Below are positions 1 to 13,688 of a stretch of DNA of 64,000 nucleotides, one piece after another. The stretch spans positions 744,001 to 808,000 of the forward strand of contig NOWV01000021.1 in the NCBI GenBank assembly GCA_003344405.1, read 5' to 3'. The notes beneath the pieces were generated by a model that searched no databases, was not told where the DNA came from, and saw only the letters and a list, made by a program, of their open reading frames with translations. The position numbers and the translations under genes are program-made. This stretch comes from Trichoplax sp. H2 (Eukaryota > Placozoa > Uniplacotomia > Trichoplacea). The first letter of the stretch is position 1; every line of letters starts with the position of its first letter.

Positions 1-495
1 CTACAATATTATATCTGTACAGTAGTCGTGGCATTGATTTTGCTACCAAGTAATTTCTTGTTCTAACTCCTTATAAAGAGCAATAATTTGCTATTTCAGG
101 ACATTTTAGTTAAATGAATAAAAAATTATAAATGCTCCGCAATTTTTGTCGTAAAAATTTCGCACTTTTAAAACGGGAATACCCGTACTTGCATACAGAG
201 AATTTATCAGTATCTAAAGCCTTATTCCGACACTGATATCATCACAAAATTTGAATATTTCCCATTTTTTTTCCATTACAGTAATTGAGTCTTTCGAAAA
301 TTTTTAAATCGCAAATCTAATAAAAGATCACTTGAAGTAGAATACAAAGCTATACAAAAAAATTCAATAAATTAAGATAATACAAACTAATCGTAATTGA
401 TGCATATCAATATGCTATTGAAACGTAAATTCAGGAATTTATTGTAACTGTTATGGTATCATTCTTAGTAATTATTTTGGGATCATGTAACGGTA

Positions 496-2504
496 CTACT
501 TTTGTTGGGGTGTTTGCCTTCGCAGAATTTCCGAGTATAGTAACAGTCTATATTTCTCAAATTTCTTAATTATATTATCTGTTCTGTATATGAAAAGCCG
601 ATATAACATATTTTCCCAATCATTCAATTCTTCTAGGTCGCACGAATTCCACTAGCAAAATCACAATAAAAATAAGCTTTAGAGTTAGAAAGCTATAGTC
701 AGGAGAGATTACTCAACATAGAGTAGTAATAATACGGAAGCTCACATTTAAAGCTTTGTCATCTGATTGATCGAAATATTCTTTTACCGATTCTGCGACA
801 TCTACATCATAACATTACAAATTCATATTTATTTTTTATGTAAGGCAATCTTTCTTTAATTGCAAATTTCTTTTTCTGAGTAAATAACTGACCTGGATAG
901 GTATTCCGCCAAGGTGGCATTGAAGTTAAGTTAGGCAATTTTTGTTGGTGATATGCTCTAACGGATTTATTTTCAATTCCATTCAAAGTAACACCAGTGA
1001 ATTCCCTTTCTTTTGCAAATTTTTCGCTTTGGTAATGTCGAATATCGCCTAATCGTCGCGAGGCGGAAGATGTTTCGAATAATTCATATGCAGTCAAGGT
1101 CCTTTGTCGAATATTATGTTTTCTACAATTAAGAGAAAAGCTGTAGTCATGTAGTTTCAATAAATATGTAAGATTATGATATAGAATCGAAGCTGCTTTT
1201 ATTATACTCGGATAAAGACAGGATCTTGATATAAAGCAGATAAGCTATAAGCTTATAAGTACTCGTACATAATAAGTAAGCATAGCTGACAGTGGCTTAA
1301 ATGTACTATGATAATTGATACCCTTTCACTGCTTCTTCATACAATAATATCTGGATGCTAAAAGATACTGACTTCTGGATACTTTACGCATATTCTCATA
1401 CAAAGTGGAACTTACGCTTCTAGATTACTACGGTAATTTGAAGAAATAGGTAAGGGACTGCTTCTTTTCCTGTATATTTCTTGATTATTTATTTCTCCAG
1501 TAAATCGCACTGTTTTAAGAATTATACAATACAAAGTAGTCAATAATAATAGTAATATAAGACATAATTACATCTGCTATATTAAGAAAAGCTCGCTAAC
1601 AATATCTAGTATAACAGAATAAGCAGTGATAAATGAAGTACAGGTATACAAATTTGCAATACTAATTAGTTTAGTCATGTTAACCTTGTTCTAAGGGATG
1701 ATTCCAGTGCGTTGTCCTGGTATATTCGCTATAAAAACAATATGCATTTAGTACGCTTGAATTATATATTATGAGAAAAAAAAATGTAATAGGGATACAA
1801 TAATTTGAATTAGCATCAATTCTTTAAGATAAATCCTAACAAGCTGCTGGCTCTCTTCATTATCCATCCAGCTGATTGAGAATAATTGTCATATACTGAA
1901 GCATCACCTATAGTGTTAGGTAAGTTAAATTTAATACAATGTTTGTGATATATTTATTTTATTAATTATAAACACGGTAAGTTCCATTATTTCATATCCT
2001 GTAATCAAGACTCTCAATATACATTAGCATGCATCGGTTGAAGATTCAATTATATACTTGCCACAAAGAAATCGGTTTTTGTTTTCGTGATGGAAACGCA
2101 ATTTATTTCGATAACCTAGCAAATCAGAGTATTTTCTATGGAGATTTTTGCTATCTGGATCTCTGCAACATGAAGCGTTATACAGTATATTTACGATAGT
2201 TTAAATAAGACATCGCGTTACTTGTGTGTTACTGTTGAGTGTTAACATGTTAAAACCTATCGTGCTTTCAAGGAGTGCATAGCTCATACTACCTGTACAC
2301 GGTTCACTAGTACATGTACACTATACTGTATATACAGTACTTGTAGGCAATTATCAGCATGCATTCATGGTAATACCAGTAATGCATTTCTACCCATGGC
2401 TTGGTACATACATACCTATCAATTTCACTTAACCATCTAGATTCTTGAAAGCTTTTACTAGATCGTATCAAATCCTCAGGTCGTTCGATTTTTACCACTG
2501 ACAT
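496..2504 (-). CDS. Predicted three-exon gene, 151-residue protein of unknown function
   Basis: I do not recognise this protein. Exons on the minus strand are 2416-2504, 893-1122 and 496-632. The start is an ATG opening MSVVKIERPEDLI. Exon 1 ends at a GTATGT donor. Exon 2 follows a pyrimidine-rich acceptor and ends at GTCAGT. Exon 3 ends at TAG. Phases 2 and 1 are kept across both junctions, and the lengths sum to 456 bases, an exact multiple of three. The product is basic and charged, rich in Arg/Lys/Glu, with no signal peptide or membrane segment. It has a PPWRNTYP motif at the exon 2/3 junction and a helical, Lys/Arg-rich C-terminus ending RRQTPQQK. The charged Pro-Trp-Arg-Tyr composition recalls small ciliary microtubule-associated proteins, but that is only an impression. 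The splice logic is the main support. Confidence 0.6.
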
Positions 2505-5500
2505 TTTGCGTTGGCGAGAGCCATATAATGGGGTCTTGGCGTCTAATTAAGCAAGAATTCTACATCCATTACTACATCATGTACTGCAAATTGTGCTGTA
2601 CAGTAAGGTGGTGGAGTAAGTAAACATTCATTATAATATACTGTAGCTAGTAATTTAATGACGGTTAATTACCTAGATTGTAGATTAAGTTCATGCTTAA
2701 ACATGTTAACTGAAGGGGGTCATTTACTGCATTACATTTGTCGAGTCTCATAAGATATTTTTATAAAAAAAGTGGATTAAGAGGGAATTACGTTATGTAA
2801 CAACCCGATTTACAGTTATTAACTCTAGCGTACAGTATCATTGCATCGTACGAAAAAGGAGGTAAAACAAGTGGAGGATGTGTTCGGTTTTTATTATAAC
2901 GTATAGCGAGCGAATGGCGTATTTCGACGCATTTTGGAACATGCTTAGGTTACGTATCCATCAATAGAATATTGTGCAATACAGTAGTATAATTTTGGGT
3001 TAAAATTAATTCATTAATTTAAAAGCCTAATGATTTTCATTTACTGTGGATTGTAGTGCATGAGAATATTAATGTTATAATTTATAAATTGTCATGTCCA
3101 ATACAGAAAAAGGTTAAAACTTGATCAATTGTAACTTTACGTCGTTGTAAAGGTATTAACTTACTGTAATATCATTAATATTAACACACCTTTTTCCATT
3201 TTCGGGCAAGGGTCAGTTTAGCAACTTTGTCGATTAACAGTTAGCATGATCAATTGAACGATCGAACTGCATACAAAACATCTATTGAATTCAATCACGA
3301 AAAAGCTCATGACATTGGTACATTCTTGATTCTTGATGACAAAGTGACAACTACGATAGGCTGAAGGAGCGGTATCAATTACACCACACTGGTTACGGTT
3401 TTTGCTTTTTTAACCTTTTATCAACTGCATTTGCCTGATCAATAGCAATGATTGGAAAACTACGACAATGTAATGGTAACATATTATAAATTCCACAAAT
3501 AACTGTGAAGTTATAAATACAGTAGTTGGATGCCCCTTGTAAATAAATTAATCAATAAATTGGACAACAAAAGAAAGAACAATTCAGACATGGACATACA
3601 TCGCGACATACGCATCCGGCAGGTGCAGTACTGTATTGGATCAAAAATCTTTCTCATAAATAAATGTGAATCACACCATTAACTACTCATGTAGTCGACG
3701 ATCACGCAAACTACTGTACTGTACAATACCTGTATTTTTAATTAAGGTTCTCGTAGGACAGTACTACTGTACTTTTGTAAATACTGCACAGTATTAGAGT
3801 AGCTATAATTTATCGATCTTCATTTGAGGATATAGTCAGTACAACTGTGCAAGGAATGCTGTATACTGTGCTATCATGATTGCGAAGTATTGAATTACTG
3901 CATTAAGGAATTTCCATCATTGTCCATGAATTACTGTATTATGATCATGGTATCCCGCCTGATACAGTGGGTCTGTATTATTAACATTTCAGAATAAAAA
4001 GTGGTTGTAATTGCGAAAAAAAGAAACATTATTATCGTTGTAACCAATTGAATGCATAAAAGTTATTCAATTATCAAAATAAAAATGGTTATGATTTTGT
4101 CAACATAAGCAAGCATCCAACGACCTGGCTACTCGATCGTTCTCATTGGTAGTAATGGTACAGTATATTGTACTGTACTGCCTGTGACAGATCATTGGTA
4201 CAGTACTGTACTGTACTTTACTGTACAGTATTAAATCAATCAATCAATCCCCCAAAAATGTTGATGAAAATGGTTTGCAATACAGTACAGTAAAGTACAG
4301 TAGTAGAACTATACTCAGTAGCATGGACTTGTACAGCAAATGTACTCCAGGGTATCTCGAAGTCCATGTCAGTAGTAATAATAATATGTATGTTATTGGA
4401 TTGGATGAAATACAAGAGCTATCAAATCAAACTGTTTCAACATTAGCTACTAGGAATACACCCACTGGACGTCTATCAACAATCGAGAAAGGAGAGTAAT
4501 CCACTGACGTCAGTCCGTTCATCCTGTACTACAGATCGCAGTACGGACGTACTCGAGTAGCCCGAGGCTGAGGTACGAAAGAATCCCAAGGAGGCCGATC
4601 CCTTTTACCGGTCATTTCAGTCATAGAGTCACTATGAACTGTTCAATGCCTCACTACAGTACGGTAGTACTACCTAGTACTACCAGCGAATTTTTGGGCC
4701 ATTGCCCTGTAAAATGACACCTACAGTACAGTACTGTACAGATCAGAACGGCTTCGAACCGAACCGAACCGTTCCCAGGTCTACGCCTACAGTACGGCTC
4801 AGTGTACTGTACACTGTACAGTACGGTACTGTAGGCAGAGAGTTAACAGTACTCTACTCTAATTACCCATTGGGAAAAGTCTCACCCACTGGCTTACAGA
4901 AGTTCACTACTAACTGGACGTTGCTTGTGTACTTTCCAGCTTGTCATTGCCTTTTTTCCTACGTGCATAACTAATTAGTGTTGAATCTTGCTCGCTACGA
5001 AAATTCAATCACTGAAATTAACCATTAAACGACAGCAGTTATGTCAAGTTGTTAACCTTGGTGGGCTTTATTTTGCCGACTGGATTGAACTGATCCTGCT
5101 ATTGTATGCAATAATCCCAAATTCATGTAAGGCTATATAGAAAAATGGGATTGCAAAAATTGCTAACATTACTTTGACACTGTCTCTCTTACATGCTACT
5201 CTATAGTCTACATGCTGGACGTTTAGATTTGACAGAGTTATACAGTAGTAGCGAAATGAAGAAGAGTCAATTAATTAATTTTAGGACAATGAATTTGTTA
5301 GTATATTCACTTTATTGCAGCTATTACTGGCGTTATTAATATCTTTGAAACCTAAACCCTTTTCAGTAAAATACTGCAGCGCCTTTTACTACAGTATTTG
5401 CAAAGATAGTGGACGTACAGTACAGTAAAAGAAAATGAAAGGAATACTACTAGAAACGCTCTCTTAATTCAATACCATTAGTAGTAGGTGTTGGGATGCA

Positions 5501-6319
5501 ATAGACTGTGCCTAGGAGATAAACTTCTGTTACACTATTGATAGGATAGAAGAAAATGAATCAATCATGATGATAAAATCATTGTTAATCTGTTGTATTT
5601 TTGAAGACATTGATCTTATACATGTACCTGGAGTGAGTTATTCTTCTACATAGCATTGTTGATCTTTGCAAATATACCGCGCTTGTGAATTGACCAACTG
5701 TTTTGTAAACGAACATCATACGTTAAATTAATATTGACGACCAATTAATCCTTTTTATAGACTATGGAGAATGAACTTGAATCTCTACAGTAGACAAAGC
5801 GATAGGTAGATTGATGTTATAAATGACAATTTCTCCTATGCTATACTGTGTACAGTATATCAAGGTACTTTATGTAGTCAAATGCCCAGATCCTATTATA
5901 CAATATAATTGATTAATTAATTATTTTATTGATTATGAACGCTGTACTCGACTGTTGAATGTACAGTATAACAAGAGTAGTGCCAATATTATCATCATTC
6001 TAAGATGCTGATGGGTAGTTGTGCTATTTATTTAAACCATTTAAAATATCATTTTAAAGAAGATATACAGTACATGCGTGTGCCCACAAGCAGATCGCTT
6101 CTCACACTTGATCAGCAAACTATACAGTATACAGTAGTATAGTATAGTACTATAATTCGCATGCGCTTGCCAATTTTGAAGGTAGCATAATATTCAAGTA
6201 AATTTGCTCTACCATGGTACAGTTTACCTTCTAAAATATCCCTTTTACATCTTCTTTTATACTTCAGTAGAAACCAGTGAACGAAAAAAACCTACGCTCA
6301 ATAAATCATTGTGGCCATC
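2505..6319. repeat. Intergenic DNA rich in TACAGTA/TACTGTA palindromic strings
   Basis: No convincing exon was found in this 3.8 kb between two divergently transcribed genes. It is crowded with short strings built from TACAGTA, TACTGTA and GTAC, for example around 3760-3800, 4150-4235, 4280-4305, 4725-4740, 4800-4835, 5840-5870 and 6120-6150. Many are overlapping inverted repeats that could form small hairpins. A stretch of higher GC (about 4500-4900) interrupts the AT-rich background. Open frames here (for example 4275-4499 and 4702-4974) are composed of this repeat and lack coding character. The same strings recur at lower density in other intergenic parts of the window (for example 15750-15800 and 25920-26040). 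Confidence 0.55.
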
Positions 6320-9300
6320 ATGTACAACGGTTGGGTTTCCGACAGTCAAGAAATTATCAACGACACCAGCTATCTCAGCGTTTTACATACTTTTCCCCTC
6401 AAAGTCAGTAAAGACGTTACAAACGTTCTAGTAACCCAGTTCAATAAAGATCTTTGTGGAAATGTAGAATGCAAGATTTTAACTACCAGTCGCCAAGTTG
6501 ACTGGGCAATGGAAGTTATTTGCTATGGACTAGCCTTGCCGGTAACTGAGAAAGATTCGTTACTATCATGTGTTAGTATCTACTCTGTTTGGCTTAGTGC
6601 TTTAGTGAAGCCAAAATTATCCATTCCTAAACCCGTTCTTAGAGAACCTGAGGTTTATGCAAGGAAAATATTTCAACATTTAAGAAATTTATTTGCACCA
6701 CGCCCTGATGATGCCAACGATCCAATTTTGGTCCATTTTCAGGCTGGCCTTTGCGAAAAGATCCTCAATGATATGTTGACCATTTTGTGTGAGGCAAAAA
6801 AATTAACAAGGCAAACATGGAACGACAGCCTTAAATATTTACTATGGATTACAGATTGTTTATTAGCTCCACCATTGCGAATAGGAAGTTTAGGTGAAAT
6901 GCTATCCCGTAATTTACTTTCTACATTGTTTCGAGTTTGGCTCCTAGCATGTTCTGACTCATTTCCCGAGCCTCCATTATGGAAGGCTTTAAATGATATG
7001 TGTAAACGATGGAGGCATCATGACGTTCTCATTAAACAATGGAATGAATTAAGTTTAACCCTTACTCTACATTTAGATGTATTATTACACGGGAAATTTT
7101 CACATAAGCGTAGCTCCAATTTCGAATCGGATTATTATACCATAATAAGAAGATTATCCAAAAATGAATCTATTCAAAGTTGGTTTCGATTCTTACATAT
7201 TATTGGCAATCCTGTTGAATTAAGTAGCTACGAAATAATTGCTCGAACTCCTAAATTAATGGAAGAGGTGTACAAAAGTGAATTACCGTTAGACTTTAGT
7301 CAAGTTGGGGGCCTTAATAAGCTACCGTTAATATTTTTAATAGTAATGCAGGGATTGTCTAATATTGTAAATATTTTTCTGCGTTGTGAGAGTCGCAGTA
7401 TCTGTCAATTACATAATTTTATTGTAATGACGACCCCAGGATTTCCTACTCGTATTAATGCATTACCATCCAATAAAGATATCATAAGAATATCTGACCC
7501 TACTGAAGGAAATGAGTTGCCAAATCCTGGAAATCTTACAAGTCATTCTGACTCGTTAGTTGCAAGTTTCAATACAAATACAATTGTACACCTTCTTGGG
7601 CAATGGCTATTTGAGGCCTCTCAAATTAAGGTATTCGCTTCGCTTACTACAGTAATGTCCTTTAAATCTGCAGTTTTAGTCCTTACTTTTAAAATAGAAT
7701 ATACTATTTTACTATTTTTCCTTTTAATTACTACCGTTTTCGATTATGCGCGTATAATTACACTCTTACCGAGCTAGTAGCATATATTGGATAGAATCAG
7801 ATCATTGTATTACAAATTGAGAACGTTACATGGTATACGTATCTATGTTGGTTGCAGATTCTTGCAGAAGCTAAAGAATTCGAAGCAGGAAAAGCTGAAG
7901 CTTGTGGTGCATTGTGTCGCTTATTCTCGACGGAAAGATGCGATAAAACATATCGTATAGATTACCTTAGTCGATTTTATAACACCGTTAAACTTGGACT
8001 CCAAATTAACGAGGTAGTGACAGTAATCGTTAGTATTGTTGTAACTACAAAATGATAAGACATACTCTCTCAGTTATAGAGAATTTTTATAATTAAATAT
8101 ATCTCAACTAAGAATTTTTAACTAAATCTTGAACACAATCTTAATTATCTTATTCTTGACGTATTGCTAATTTAATTGTTCGAAGCATTTTTTGCTGTCA
8201 TAAAAAAGTTACCATTTACTGCAACATATGATCCTTACAGGAAGTTAAAACTAGTTGATGACATTTTTAAATGTTTAAAATTTTTACAGGTTACTAAAGG
8301 GCAAACTATGGCTAATATTATTCTCAATTCGGCTAATCTATTTCGATGCGATTTAAAAGGGGTACTTATTCTATTACCTCATTACATTCAAGCACTTGAA
8401 AAAATTCTACCATACAAAGAACCTAAAATAGAGGCCAATGTTCCAAAAGGGGAATTAAGGCGATCAGCTATACACATTCTTCTGTCTATAACATCATTTC
8501 CATTTCATTTTTATGATCTTCCAATTTATGGTGAGATACTAAGATACTTAGGGTTATGTTTGTGATATACAAGCGTTGACTAACCACTAATATATAATCA
8601 ATATTGAATAAAACAATTTGTGCTACGTATTACTTCAGTAAGCTAATTTAATTGATAAAATCTTGTATTAACACTAACAAGTACCTGACTTACTTAAATA
8701 TTATAGACTCATCTCAAGGTGACACGAATAAACAAATGGAAGTTACAGTGTCTTCATTTCGTTTAAGAATTGTTAACCTAATGTTACAAGCTCTACAAAC
8801 TGAGACTGACTCGATTAATACACAAATGCTTCTTGGTGGATTCTTGTTGTTAACCGAAGATACTGTTAGCCATTGCGATCGATGGAACAATACCAAATTT
8901 GACTTAAATCAATTTGCGAAAACTCAAGTTTCAGATGATGTTGTAAGTAGCTAAAAATTATCTAGACAACATTATATTTGAATTAAAATTTTACGGAATT
9001 TTTACTAACTTATCACCGCGTTAGAATTCGACAGGGAGTTTAAATTTCGGGGGAACCGATAGCGTAGATTCCGGTAAACTAAAAGAATTTGATACTATAA
9101 TTTTATTCTTACAAGTAAAGTATCGCTAACTAATGGCTACCTTTGGCATGTGTTTTGAAAGATACTGCTTCATTAAGCACAACATCATCTAATGCACCAT
9201 TAACATCAAGACGTTCGGCATCGATCTTAGCTGAATCCTCCCTGAAGCTACGGTCTAATACGAGAGTTGAAAGCATTTCTTCTATACCTGAACCTGTAGA

Positions 9301-12300
9301 GCTTGTTTTTCCGAAAAGGATCATTCCACCTGAATACGGTAACTAAGAAGCTAGATTATTTACTACGTATTTAATCCATTTCTCTGTGATTTTTAAGATA
9401 AATACCATCATTTCATCTTGATTATCGCAGATCATCCCATAAGCCTTTACTATTTGTGCGTCTTGCTTATTGGGGAAAGATTGGGACCGCTATGGAAAGG
9501 GGATTTTAGCGTAACGTTAATGGCTTTGGATGTTCTATCAAACTTTGCCCATGTCCCTATTACTGCAGGTATAGTACAGTGTTTTTTCCACTACTAGTTG
9601 TTATTTTTTGATTTAAAAATAAGCTTTAATAGTTTGTAAACATAGAACAATAATTTTATGATCATGAAATTGGACTGTAGACGCGCTATCAAGCAAAACG
9701 GTTATTGATCGCCTATGCCAATATATTGAAAGTCAAATTAGACGCCCACCTCGATACCAATCGCGTGATTTACATTCCATGATTGTAGCATCATTTTCAT
9801 GCCTCTTAAGTTGGATATCATGTCACAACCAACTGATGGAAGACAAGGTCCAGATAACTACTTTATGTTTAAAGGATGATTATTATTGAAACTCTTTTCA
9901 TAATGCCTACTCGGATATAAATTTTATTTTATGTTTAGGAATGCTTAAAAACTGTTCTAGCTGTTGTTGAACAAGGTATTGCTGGAATAGTTGCCGAGGT
10001 TTGTTAATACAATTTAATTGTCTTAAGTTTATATGATTACATATAAGCAGTACTGATACATCAATTATTCCGTGAAGGAGGAACTAAGTCATGCTGGACA
10101 AGATATTCTAAAAGGTATAAAATTTTTACTAATTACTTTATGGTTATCTATAGATGCATTTGTACATGATTTAAGTCATACGTTTTTAAAATGGTTATGA
10201 AATCAAAAAATTTCTAGGGAACAAGATGAGAAAGCCGGCCTCAGGACGAGTGAGAGAAGCAGCAGAGAGCGTTTTTTTCTACTTACTTAATCATCTGGTA
10301 AAATTTATTGTATCTAACGGATTTATTACTGTCACAACATTTATATTTTGGTACCTAAATTTTTTAATTTAGAATGCCTTTCCATCTCCTTGTGGCCCAT
10401 CTACTACTTCTTCGCTACTGAGTGAAGAAAATATATTAGATTTCGTAAACAACCTGCAACAGACTAAAGGAACTAAATCTGCATCGGAAATTAATGTTAA
10501 TAAAGATGATATTAAATATTACGCTTTACATAAGAATACAATCATAGGATTACTAGAAGTAAATTTTGAAGACGATGGAGGTACCGTATTATTCTTTACA
10601 CTTGCTCTTCTCGCTGGTTTCTTCAAAAATTTTGAGATTCGTCACATATTTATACTGTCATTATTCATGTCATATTTATGAACAGTTCCTCCAACAGTTA
10701 TTATCATTGTACGAAATGCAACGGGAAAGTATGCATGGACAACGCAGCTAAGACATCTCGCATTTGAAGATTCGGTATTTATGTATAACTTTAACAAATA
10801 TAATAAAGTAAAATAAATTGACTCTGTAGAGATCAGTTGGCTGTTTTATTAAAAATTTTACAATATTAAAACTTAGCCCAAAAGCTAATGTTGTTTTACT
10901 TGCCATAAATCTTATTTAACTTCATAGAGATTAGCAGCTAGCAATTTGCGTTATATTAGTAGACCTTCTCCAATGGATAGTTTAGGTTCTCCTGACACCA
11001 TTCAACACAGTTATTTTCCAAGTGATATCGAACGGGCACCCAAAACGGATTGGTGAGAGTTTTTATGCACTTAACATGTGAATGAGTAATGTGGTAATTT
11101 GGTATCCTTTAATCTAATGTACAGAATGACAATTTCTAGTTCGAATAGTATTCCTCCTTTAGAGACTGTAGCGGATGCTAAGACTGCTCCAAATCAAGCC
11201 CGGTTCAAAAAATTGCTATTTGATCAAGCAGAAATCGAGGAAGACTATATTGATAAGATTCTGCAAACTGACAATGACATCCCGTATCCAAAAGACAATA
11301 TCGAAGCTAAACAGCCAAAGTTAGTTCATTGCACGAACACACTATATTTATCAAGCTATTCATCATTAATTATGCTTAAATATGCATTACTCTACTACTA
11401 ATCATTTATACTGTAGACCTCAAAAATATTTTAAAGCAGGAAGAATGCTACTAACTCAGTTAGGGTTTCTAAATCTTGATATTCTACAAGTATGGGATCC
11501 TTATCTCAAATTTTAAATATTTAATCGAATACTTTGAAATTTTTCCGTCGGCTCACACAATTTCATTACGATTAGGCTAATCCCGATAAATTCTTGGAAT
11601 CTGATGAGTCCTTGAAATCTCTTGTACAGCTGAATGCCTCGGATGATTATAATCGTGAACTGCAAATTTTAGATAGTCTTCCGTGCCGTATTCACGAAGT
11701 GGTATATACGCTCTATGTCAAAAGTGGCCAAAAAAATTTGGGTGACATCGTTCGTAATATGGTAAATTTGCTTAGCTAAACTTTTTAATCGTTACTATTA
11801 ACTAGTATTCGGAAAGGTAGCAATGCAATATCTACTATGTTTTTGTACAGGATAATATGAATGATCTCAACAAAGATTTCATCAAATTTGTTCATTCTCT
11901 GGGGTGGTCGATGGATCAAAATACTTATCCGAATTGGCGTATTGATGTTTATTCTAAAAAGCCATTTAGTCGGCAATGCAGTTTATCCGATGAACGATCA
12001 CTTTACAAGGAAGAGATAGAAACATCTGATATGACAGATAACGCCAAAGAGACGTCCGATTTTAAGAAACTTAGTAGGAACTCGATGTTTTACTATGGGG
12101 ACGCGATATCTGAAATTGCCATTGTCCTTGTGGGGGCTAATATTTGTCCGAAATTTAGAGCTGTAGATATGAGCTCAGTAGAACTAGGCCATGCTTCTAA
12201 AAAACTCATAGAGATGGCACCTTTAGCTGAAATCGAAAGCTTGACTCCGTTAAAGAAACGAAGGCCAGTTCTATCTAGAGATACATCTAGGGGAAAATTA

Positions 12301-12984
12301 AATCGGCCAAATGCCACTAGTCAAGTAACCGATCATGAAACTATCATAGTTTGGCTTGAAAAATTTGAAGATTATCTAACCTATCCTATAGAAGAAACCT
12401 TGCGCGAACTAGGTATCGCTAGCCATCAAGCTGATGGAACCCGGCGTGGAAGCTCTAGTAACATGAATAACAAAGGAGTTGAGTGGGAAACTACCATTAT
12501 TTTCGTTTATCCTTTGCAAAATGGCCTTTATCGAATTCATCTGACATTGACCTCAGTATCGAAGTTAGTAAAATTGCGTGCTATTCTTGTAATTGATATG
12601 TTAGCTAAGTATTATCTTAACGCTATAATGTATTCTAAATTTTATTAATAAATAAATTTATTTAGGGGTGGCATAGCGGGTCCATTAATTCATGGCATGG
12701 CTGTTAGCAAAAATGTTTTAGGAAAACTTACTAGGCAGACTATACATAATATTGCCAACAGACAACGCCTTGAAGTAGAATCGTGAGTATGGCCCTAGTG
12801 GTCAGAAAGTAATATATACATGCACGAATGTATTCAATTACAAACATATGTAAAAATATAACTTTTTCCGATACGTTCTAGAGCAAGCTCACCTTTTTTG
12901 ATCCGAAGAAATAAGATACAAGAAATTGTAAAAAAGCATCAGACTAAAGTAAATTTTCCGGATTATTACGTATCATCCTTCTAA
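6320..12984 (+). CDS. RALGAPB: Ral GTPase-activating protein subunit beta
   Basis: Non-catalytic beta subunit that pairs with a RalGAP alpha subunit to switch off the small GTPases RalA/RalB. Nineteen exons: 6320-7630, 7858-8013, 8290-8530, 8707-8942, 9248-9338, 9431-9568, 9681-9847, 9939-9998, 10078-10114, 10218-10297, 10373-10580, 10686-10774, 10928-11052, 11140-11319, 11417-11489, 11576-11761, 11851-12563, 12666-12782, 12882-12984. All phases join, giving about 1436 residues against 1494 in human. The start MYNGWVSD aligns with the human N-terminus; exon 1 also has WAMEVICYGL and TWFRFLH-type matches (here SWFRFLHIIGNP). Later exons match CDLKG, ALQTETD, RDLHSMIVA, RVREAAES and HSLGWSMD. 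The last exons form the Rap/Ran-GAP-like C-terminal region with YYGDAISEIA, ending IVKKHQTKVNFPDYYVSSF. Exon 5 is the least certain: it was chosen because it is the only acceptor in phase, and it aligns with a Ser-rich human segment. Confidence 0.93.
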
Positions 12985-13688
12985 AGTATAGATCTGCATC
13001 TGTAGCAGCCTACAATCACGACAGGATTTATTCATATCCTACAATTGGTCGCTATACTTCTCTTTTAATGATGAATTTAATCCCTATAGGGTCCAGTACC
13101 TACTTATACTTTTCACATTGTATCTGTGGTGTATTATACAAGTTTATGTGGAACATGTTAGAAAATGTATAGAAATAACTGTTAGAACACTAACAAAATA
13201 TTATACATCTGTTTGTATTAACGAACAATTGTTAAATTTTCAAAATTTATTATATATAAGTGTAAATGTGCCAAGTCAAGAAATAGACACGATACTGTAG
13301 TACTGGATTTAATTGAGCAATTTCAGATCATAAGTTGGTAATAATGCATCTTAGCTGTAAATACATTTGTTATGGTTCTGAACTTCTGATTGGCATTTTA
13401 GTTTTAATTTGTTTAGATTGGATTGAAAATGTGCTTCAATTTTAATGTACAGAATTTTATGGATACCAAAGAAAATACCTGAGGATTTATGAATTTTATT
13501 ACCGTATTTATAAAATCTCTTTCAGTAAAGTTTTCAAATCATAAACAATATAGCAGGTCATTAGAATGTCTAGCATGACAGGAATGATAGCTTAAATATG
13601 TTGTTACAAAATATTATAGTTCTAGGGTGCCTTGAATATACCGTATGAAAAATTTTCGTTAGTTAATGCTACTGTACATTGTACAGGT
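12985..13688. other. Intergenic, no gene seen
   Basis: AT-rich DNA downstream of RALGAPB. The open frame at 13118-13300 is of low complexity and has no splice context or recognisable similarity. I see nothing supportable here. Confidence 0.5.

Noticed and set aside
4745-4790. ttcgaaccgaaccg string resembling a tRNA T-loop
   Set aside because: No acceptor stem, D-arm or anticodon arm could be folded around it.
4702-4974. 90-codon plus-strand open frame
   Set aside because: Built largely of GTAC/ACAGTA repeat strings, with no splice context or similarity; likely chance.
8176-8289. In-frame extension upstream of RALGAPB exon 3 (FEAFFAVIKKLPF)
   Set aside because: Exon 2 joins in phase at 8290 and matches the human spacing. 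The extension has no counterpart and no better acceptor.
9143-9247. Longer version of RALGAPB exon 5 (Ser-rich frame)
   Set aside because: None of the AG sites in this stretch joins exon 4 in phase; only the acceptor before 9248 does.
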